Below are positions 7,051 to 11,191 of a stretch of 11,191 nt of DNA, piece after piece (position 1 is the stretch's first letter; the number at the start of each line of letters is the position of its first letter). Below the pieces are notes generated by a model. It saw only the letters and a list, made by a program, of their open reading frames with translations. It ran no database searches and was not told the DNA's origin. The position numbers were made by a program, and so were the translations under genes. Origin of the DNA: an uncultured Planctomycetaceae bacterium (GTDB lineage: Bacteria; Planctomycetota; Planctomycetia; Pirellulales; UBA1268); the NCBI GenBank assembly GCA_903885855.1, contig CAISKG010000068.1, forward strand, positions 1-11,191, in the 5' to 3' direction.

Positions 7051-8391
7051 TCAATCGAGGACCAGGATCGCCACCAGCATGTAGATCACGATCCCCACCA
7101 CGTCGACGATCGCCGACACGAAGGGATTGCTCATCAGGGCCGGGTCGAGCCCCACCGAGCGGAACAGGAGCGGGAGCGTCGAGCCCACGAGCGTTCCCAG
7201 CATCACCACGCCCATGATCGTCACCGGGATCACCGCCGCCTCGAACGGCGAGGGGGCGTAGACGAGCGCCAGCAGGAAGCCGGGCAGCGCCAAGAGCACC
7301 CCCAGGAGCAGGCCGAGGGCGAACTCGCGCCGCAGGATGCGCGGCCAATCGGAGAGGCGGCAGTCGCCCGACGACAGCGCGGTGATCACGAGCGTGGCCG
7401 ACTGGTTGCCGGAGTTGCCGCCGCTGGCGATCACCAGGGGGATGAAGGCCACGAGCCACGGCCGCGTGATCGGCGCCCGGGCGAGCACCATCGCCGTCAC
7501 CGCGGCGGTGCCGAAGAGCACCGTGAGCCACACGCCGCGCTTCCAGGTCATGGTGACGATCCCGGCGTCGAGGTAGCGCTCGCCGAGCGGCGTGATGGCC
7601 GCCGCCCGCTGGGCCTCGTCGGTGGCGTCCTGGCGGACGGCGTCGAGGACGTCGTCGTGGGTCACGATCCCCACCAGCCGGCCGCCGTCGTCGATGACCG
7701 GGATGGCGAGGAAGTCGTAGCGGGCGAGCTTCTGCACCACCTCGTCGCGCGGCTCCTCGATCCGCACGGCGATCGGATCGCGCTGCATGAGGTCGCCGAC
7801 GAGCGCGCCGGGGCGGGCCAGGATCAGGTCGCGCAGCGAGATCGACCCCACCAGCCGCCGGTCGGGCGCGAGGACGTAGATGTAGTAGATCGACTCGCTG
7901 TCCGGGGCCTGCGACCGCAGCCGGGCCACCGCCTCCCCCGCGGTCACGTCGGCCGGCAGCGAGGCGTATTCCGTCGTCATCAGCGCCCCGGCGGAGTTCT
8001 CGGGGCAGGAGAGGAGCATGCGGATGTCGTGGCGCTCCGCCTTGGCCACGAGGGGGAGGATCTGCTCGACGAGGTCGGGGTCGAGTTCCTTGAGGAGGTC
8101 GACACGGTTGTCGGGGGCCATCGCCTCCAGCAGCGGCCCGAGGTGCTGGCGGTCGGTCGCCTTGACCAGCTCCACCTGCCGCGCGATGGGGTAGTAGGTG
8201 AAGACGTCGGCCCGGCGCTCGAGGGGGAGCGCGTCGAGGAGCTGCCACAGCTCGGCGTCGTCGAGCCCCTCGGAGAAGTCGGCGACGCTGGCCGGATGGA
8301 TCTCCGTGGCCAGGGCGCGCAGCCCCTCCAGATCGCCCTCGGCGAGCATCCCGCGCAGTTCGGGGAGGAGGAGGGGGTTGGCGGTGACCAT
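7051..8391 (-). CDS. mgtE: MgtE-family magnesium transporter
   Basis: Mg2+-gated inner-membrane channel for Mg2+ (sometimes Co2+) uptake, homodimeric. 446 residues, against about 450 for Thermus thermophilus MgtE. Residues 1-130 are the cytosolic helical N domain (LLPELRGMLAEGDLEGL; PENSAGALMTTEY at 130-142 leads out of it). Residues 135-255 hold two CBS domains (SIYYIYVLAPDRRLVGSISLRDL and FLAIPVIDDGGRLVGIVTHDDVLDAV) that bind Mg2+ and close the pore when internal Mg2+ is high. Residues 275-446 carry about five membrane helices, with the family signature PLVIASGGNSGNQS (318-331) and D430 in SAIVDVVGIVIY, matching the pore aspartate D432 of T. thermophilus. Start: ATG at 8391-8389; the bases just before it are C-rich with no Shine-Dalgarno, and no better in-frame start was found upstream. 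The gene converges on aroF and diverges from the cytochrome gene, so it appears to be transcribed alone. No M-box riboswitch fits in the 155-bp upstream gap. Confidence 0.96.
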   Translation of the reverse strand: MVTANPLLLPELRGMLAEGDLEGLRALATEIHPASVADFSEGLDDAELWQLLDALPLERRADVFTYYPIARQVELVKATDRQHLGPLLEAMAPDNRVDLLKELDPDLVEQILPLVAKAERHDIRMLLSCPENSAGALMTTEYASLPADVTAGEAVARLRSQAPDSESIYYIYVLAPDRRLVGSISLRDLILARPGALVGDLMQRDPIAVRIEEPRDEVVQKLARYDFLAIPVIDDGGRLVGIVTHDDVLDAVRQDATDEAQRAAAITPLGERYLDAGIVTMTWKRGVWLTVLFGTAAVTAMVLARAPITRPWLVAFIPLVIASGGNSGNQSATLVITALSSGDCRLSDWPRILRREFALGLLLGVLLALPGFLLALVYAPSPFEAAVIPVTIMGVVMLGTLVGSTLPLLFRSVGLDPALMSNPFVSAIVDVVGIVIYMLVAILVLD

Positions 8392-8546
8392 GGAGGGGGT
8401 GCGCCTATACTGGCCGGGGCGTCGCGGCGGGGCGCCACGGTGCCCCGGAAGCGGTGGATCCCGGGGCGGAGGCGGTCGGCGGGGCGGGCGGGGGCGGCGG
8501 GAGCGAGACGGCGGGAAATCGACCGGGTGTGCAGGAAAAGTATGCC
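8392..8546. promoter_or_regulatory. Divergent region between mgtE and the cytochrome gene
   Basis: This 155-bp gap separates divergent starts. The only AT-rich island near mgtE is CCTATACT (8404-8411). On the + strand it reads TATACT (8406-8411, a good -10), with GTGACC (8384-8389) a weak -35 match 16 bp upstream. On the - strand the same bases read TATAGG (8409-8404), just 13 bases from the mgtE ATG, which would give an almost leaderless mgtE message. The rest is G-rich sequence with no recognisable element. Promoter use in either direction is inferred. Confidence 0.35.
8533..8536 (+). promoter_or_regulatory. Shine-Dalgarno deciding the cytochrome start
   Basis: AGGA followed by AAAG lies 10 bases before ATG 8547. 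The frame is open further left to an ATG at 8454, but that start would place a Gly-rich, non-secretory stretch before the signal peptide. The site and the signal peptide together pick 8547. Confidence 0.55.
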
Positions 8547-10055
8547 ATGAAACCGCGCCGAACCGAACGCGGGCCGACGCGGTTTTCCGCAGCGGGGCGA
8601 TGCCGCGCGGTGCGTGGCGGCGTGGCGGCGGTGGTCGTGGCGGCGTTCCTCGTCGCCGTGCCCCCCGCCAGCGCCGCCGACCCGGCCAGCGCCGCCGACC
8701 CGGCCGGCGCCGTGGCCTCTCCGGTCCCGGCCCCCGGCTGGACCCACCTGCGCGAGCGTGCCTACCTCCCGTCCGATTTCGATGGTGAGGTGTTCGACGC
8801 CCTGTGGACGGTGTGGGAGGAGCCGGCCCGGTCCCGCGCGGAAGCCGCCGACCCCGCCGAGCGGCGGCGGATGACGATGGACCGCTACGGCCTGGTGCCC
8901 GATCCGCTCGATCCCTCGCGCTCGCTCCAGTACGTGGTCGACGACGCCGGCCGCTGGACCATGAGCTGCCTGGCCTGCCACCAGGGCACCGTCGCCGGGC
9001 GGGCCGTGCCCGGCGTCCCCAACTCCCGCTACGCCCTGGAGACGCTCACCGAGGAGGTGCGGCAGGTCAAGATCCGGCAGGGGAAGGCGCTTGGCCACAT
9101 GGATCTCGGGAGCCTGGTGATGCCCCTGGGCACCACCGCGGGCACCACCAACGCGGTGATGTTCGGCGTGGCCCTGATGCGCCACCGGGCCCCCGACCTC
9201 TCGATCGTGCCCCGTCCTCCCCGCCTCGACCTGGCGCACCACGACGTCGACGCCCCCGCCTGGTGGCATTACGCCTCCCGGAAGCGCATCTACGCCGACG
9301 CCTTCGCCCCCAAGGGGCACCGGATGCTGATGCAGTTCCTGCTCGTGAAGGAAAACGGCCCGGAGCGCTTCCGCGAGTGGGAGGGGGAGTTCCGGGAGAT
9401 CGAGGCCTGGATCGCGTCGCTCGAGCCCCCGGCCTGGACCGGCCCCTTCGACGCGCCCCTCGCCGAGCGCGGCCGGGGGCTGTTCGCCGCGCACTGCGCC
9501 GACTGCCACGGCACCTACGACGGCCCGCGCGGCGGCCCGGGCCGCCGCTATCCCGAGCGCGTCGTGCCCATCGACGAGATCGGCACCGACCGGGCACGCT
9601 TCGACTCCCTCTCCACGGCCGACCGCGCCGCGCTCAACGGGAGCTGGTTCGCCGGGGCGTCGGCGGAGGCGGGGGTCGACGCGCCCGCGGGCTACGTCGC
9701 CCCGCCGCTCGACGGCGTCTGGGCCAGCGCCCCCTATTTCCACAACGGCTCGGTGCCCACGCTGTGGCACGTCCTCCACCCCGAGGCCCGGCCCGCCGTG
9801 TGGCGCCGGCTCGACGCCCCGGGGGCCGCGGCCGTCGCCGACGCCGCCGACGCCCCCCGCGACTACGACCCGCAGCGCGTGGGGCTGGCCGTCGAGGAGC
9901 GCGAGACGCTGCCGGAGGGGCGGATGACGTCGGCCCAGCGCCGCACCTGGTTCGACACCGCGCGGCCCGGCAAGGGGGCGGGCGGCCACGAGTTTTTCGG
10001 CTCGCTCGACGAGGACGCCAAGCGCGCGCTGCTCGAGTATCTCAAGTCGCTCTGA
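8547..10055 (+). CDS. Secreted di-haem c-type cytochrome (RoxA/MauG/cytochrome c peroxidase-like)
   Basis: 502 residues from ATG 8547. The N-terminus is a Sec signal peptide: a basic start (MKPRRTER), a hydrophobic core at about 25-40 (GGVAAVVVAAFLVAVPP) and ASA/AD cleavage sites, so the mature protein should be periplasmic. Two haem c attachment motifs are present: CLACH (141-145) and CADCH (317-321). The C-terminal block GYVAPPLDGVWASAPYFHNGSVPTL (382-406), then DYDPQRVGL and GGHEFFGSL...LLEYLKSL, is the pattern I know from rubber oxygenase RoxA and related di-haem peroxidase-type proteins; the His in FHNGS is a likely distal haem ligand. DAPAWWHY (235-242) with GHRMLMQF is common in planctomycete di-haem cytochromes. 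RoxA itself is longer, about 680 residues, so rubber cleavage is not implied. Likely roles are peroxide reduction, electron transfer or an oxidative modification; the substrate is unknown. A perfect 18-bp tandem repeat lies at the signal cleavage region. The gene is divergent from mgtE and in line with thiC, with no evident functional link to either. Confidence 0.88.
   Translation: MKPRRTERGPTRFSAAGRCRAVRGGVAAVVVAAFLVAVPPASAADPASAADPAGAVASPVPAPGWTHLRERAYLPSDFDGEVFDALWTVWEEPARSRAEAADPAERRRMTMDRYGLVPDPLDPSRSLQYVVDDAGRWTMSCLACHQGTVAGRAVPGVPNSRYALETLTEEVRQVKIRQGKALGHMDLGSLVMPLGTTAGTTNAVMFGVALMRHRAPDLSIVPRPPRLDLAHHDVDAPAWWHYASRKRIYADAFAPKGHRMLMQFLLVKENGPERFREWEGEFREIEAWIASLEPPAWTGPFDAPLAERGRGLFAAHCADCHGTYDGPRGGPGRRYPERVVPIDEIGTDRARFDSLSTADRAALNGSWFAGASAEAGVDAPAGYVAPPLDGVWASAPYFHNGSVPTLWHVLHPEARPAVWRRLDAPGAAAVADAADAPRDYDPQRVGLAVEERETLPEGRMTSAQRRTWFDTARPGKGAGGHEFFGSLDEDAKRALLEYLKSL
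8667..8702 (+). repeat. Perfect 18-bp tandem duplication at the signal-peptidase site
   Basis: Two identical 18-base units (8667-8684 and 8685-8702) each encode ASAADP in frame, followed by a degenerate third start encoding AGA. Each unit carries an Ala-X-Ala signal peptidase I motif followed by AD, so the duplication doubles the predicted cleavage site. The in-frame copy leaves the reading frame unchanged. Confidence 0.9.
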
Positions 10056-10095
10056 CGGCCCGGTGCGCCGCTCGGCCCCGCACGGGGGTTTCTGT

Positions 10096-10101
10096 TACCT
10101 T
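10096..10101 (+). promoter_or_regulatory. Possible -10 element for thiC
   Basis: TACCTT sits in a short AT-richer patch (TTTCTGTTACCTTGG, 10089-10103) within the 96-bp gap before thiC. It resembles the TAnnnT of a housekeeping sigma factor -10, but there is no convincing -35. It gives thiC its own start site rather than read-through from the cytochrome gene. Low certainty. Confidence 0.3.
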
Positions 10102-10104
10102 GGG

Positions 10105-10131
10105 GCGGCGGCCCGTCGACCGGGCCGCCGC
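10105..10131 (+). other. Strong GC hairpin in the thiC leader
   Basis: GCGGCGGCCCG (10105-10115) and CGGGCCGCCGC (10121-10131) are a perfect 11-bp stem around a TCGAC loop, ending 20 bases before the thiC ATG. It is followed by GGTCTTCCC, not a T-tract. It could terminate the cytochrome transcript, act as a leader attenuator, or stabilise the thiC message. It lies between the possible -10 and the ribosome binding site. Confidence 0.6.
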
Positions 10132-10140
10132 GGTCTTCCC

Positions 10141-10144
10141 GGAG
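10141..10144 (+). promoter_or_regulatory. Shine-Dalgarno of thiC
   Basis: GGAG lies 7 bases before ATG 10152 at good spacing and supports this start, which also matches the usual N-terminus of short-form ThiC. Confidence 0.6.
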
Positions 10145-10151
10145 TGTTCCC

Positions 10152-11191
10152 ATGACCCAGCTCGAAAGCGCCCGTGCCGGCACGATCACCCCCGAGATGG
10201 CCTTCGTCGCCCGGCGCGAGGAGCTTCCCGAAGAGACGATCCGCGCCGAGGTGGCGCGGGGGCGGATGGTGATCCCCGCCAACGTCGAGCACCTGCGCAA
10301 GCGCCTCGAGCCGATGGCCATCGGCATCGCCGCGCGCACCAAGATCAACGCCAACATCGGCAATTCGGCCGTCACCAGCGACGAGGCCACCGAGCTCGAA
10401 AAGCTCCATCTGGCCGTCCACTACGGCTCCGACACGGTCATGGACCTGTCGACCGGCAAGGACATCGACACGATCCGCCAGGCGATCATCGACGCCTCGC
10501 CGGTGCCGATCGGCACCGTGCCGATCTACCAGATGCTCGAGGAACTCGGCGGCGACATCGAGGACATGCGCCCCCGGCACTTCATCGACATGTGCGAGAA
10601 GCAGGCCCGCCAGGGGGTGGACTACATGACCGTCCACGCCGGGCTGCTGATGGAGCACCTCGGCCTCACCACCCAGCGGATCACCGGCATCGTCAGCCGG
10701 GGCGGGTCGCTCATCGCCCGCTGGATGATGGCCCACAAGCAGCAGAACCCGCTCTACACGCACTTCGAGGACCTGTGCGACGTCTTCCGGCAGTACGACG
10801 TCACCTGGAGCCTGGGCGACGGCCTCCGGCCGGGATCGATCGCCGACGCCAGCGACGAGGCGCAGTTCGCCGAGCTGCACGTCCTCGGCGAGCTGACGCG
10901 GCGCGCGTGGGCGAAGGGCTGCCAGGTGATGGTCGAGGGGCCTGGGCACGTGCCGATGGACCAGATCGACATGAACGTCAAACGGCAGATGGAGGAGTGC
11001 GACGAGGCGCCGTTTTACGTCCTCGGGCCGCTGGTCACCGACATCGCCCCCGGCTACGACCACATCACCAGCGCCATCGGCGCCGCGATCGCCGGCTGGA
11101 GCGGCGCGGCGATGCTCTGCTACGTGACCCCCAAGGAGCACCTCGGCCTCCCGGACGCCGAGGACGTCAAGCAGGGCGTGATCGCCTACAA
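10152..11191 (+). CDS. thiC: Phosphomethylpyrimidine synthase ThiC (3' truncated)
   Basis: A radical SAM enzyme that rearranges 5-aminoimidazole ribotide into hydroxymethylpyrimidine phosphate for thiamine; cytosolic, [4Fe-4S]. The frame is open from ATG 10152 to the window edge, 346 residues visible out of about 430 expected. It begins MTQLESARAGTITPEMAFVA, the start typical of short-form ThiC that lacks the extra N-terminal ThiC-associated domain. Family motifs in order: RTKINANIGNS (62-72), DLSTGKDI (98-105), GTVPIYQ (121-127), HAG (162-164), SRGGS (182-186), EGPGHVPMDQ (262-271), APFYVLGPLVTDIAPGYDHITSAIG (286-310) and MLCYVTPKEHLGLP (321-334). The C-terminal CxxCxxxxC cluster motif is beyond the edge, so completeness cannot be judged. 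The paralogue BzaF (hydroxybenzimidazole synthase) is related, but nothing points to it. It follows the cytochrome gene by 96 bp, with its own leader and no visible TPP riboswitch. Confidence 0.96.
   Translation, partial: MTQLESARAGTITPEMAFVARREELPEETIRAEVARGRMVIPANVEHLRKRLEPMAIGIAARTKINANIGNSAVTSDEATELEKLHLAVHYGSDTVMDLSTGKDIDTIRQAIIDASPVPIGTVPIYQMLEELGGDIEDMRPRHFIDMCEKQARQGVDYMTVHAGLLMEHLGLTTQRITGIVSRGGSLIARWMMAHKQQNPLYTHFEDLCDVFRQYDVTWSLGDGLRPGSIADASDEAQFAELHVLGELTRRAWAKGCQVMVEGPGHVPMDQIDMNVKRQMEECDEAPFYVLGPLVTDIAPGYDHITSAIGAAIAGWSGAAMLCYVTPKEHLGLPDAEDVKQGVIAY

Noticed and set aside
8392..8546. M-box or ykoK-type Mg2+ riboswitch before mgtE
   Set aside because: No M-box core is visible, and the likely transcription start leaves almost no leader.
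8454..8546. Upstream ATG (8454) as the cytochrome start
   Set aside because: It would add a 31-residue Gly/Ala-rich stretch before a normal signal peptide, whereas ATG 8547 has an AGGA site and an immediate basic-hydrophobic signal sequence.
7980..9989. 669-residue open frame on the - strand spanning the cytochrome and the mgtE start
   Set aside because: It covers two well-supported genes in other frames and its composition is that of a GC shadow; the end merely reads mgtE out of frame.
10056..10151. TPP riboswitch before thiC
   Set aside because: The gap is only 96 bp, mostly taken by a -10-like patch and a simple hairpin, and the conserved TPP core sequences are absent.
10095..11141. 348-residue open frame on the - strand opposite thiC
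   Set aside because: The + strand carries an unmistakable ThiC with motif after motif; the antisense product is a Val/Asp/His/Gly-rich shadow.

Overview
The window is about 11.2 kb of very GC-rich DNA, densely coding, with no mobile elements, RNA genes or CRISPR arrays that I can see. The best guess at the source is a planctomycete (Pirellulales-like). The reasons are the extreme GC content with strong G/C third positions, a kinase-like protein carrying the N-terminal module typical of planctomycete kinases, a HEAT-repeat protein with a DNAJC11-like tail, and a periplasmic di-haem cytochrome. This is an inference from gene style, not from a marker gene.

Layout, left to right. (1) The 3' part of a long HEAT-repeat protein gene on the + strand. 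(2) Converging on it, a glutamate dehydrogenase-family gene on the - strand, broken by one extra base in a 7-base C/G run just after the catalytic-lysine motif. (3) A short divergent intergenic region. (4) A + strand two-gene unit: a large single-span membrane protein with a degenerate kinase domain outside-in from a secretin/STN-like C-terminal module, overlapping by ATGA with a complete class I-beta DAHP synthase, the first enzyme of the shikimate pathway. (5) Converging on that, a complete MgtE magnesium channel on the - strand; the 28-bp gap is almost wholly an inverted repeat. (6) Divergent from mgtE, a secreted di-haem c-type cytochrome of the RoxA/MauG/cytochrome c peroxidase type. (7) The 5' part of thiC (thiamine pyrimidine synthesis), running off the right edge.

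Functionally this is mostly a housekeeping neighbourhood: nitrogen/glutamate metabolism, aromatic amino acid entry, Mg2+ uptake and thiamine synthesis. It also holds three lineage-specific proteins: the HEAT/DNAJC11-tail protein, the pseudokinase and the cytochrome. Only the pseudokinase and DAHP synthase look like a genuine operon. I do not see a defence, secretion or biosynthetic island. The least ordinary item is the pseudokinase-TM-STN-like protein translationally coupled to DAHP synthase. The most practical item is the dehydrogenase frameshift, which may be an assembly error. All intergenic gaps are under 160 bp, so no long non-coding stretch is left unexplained.
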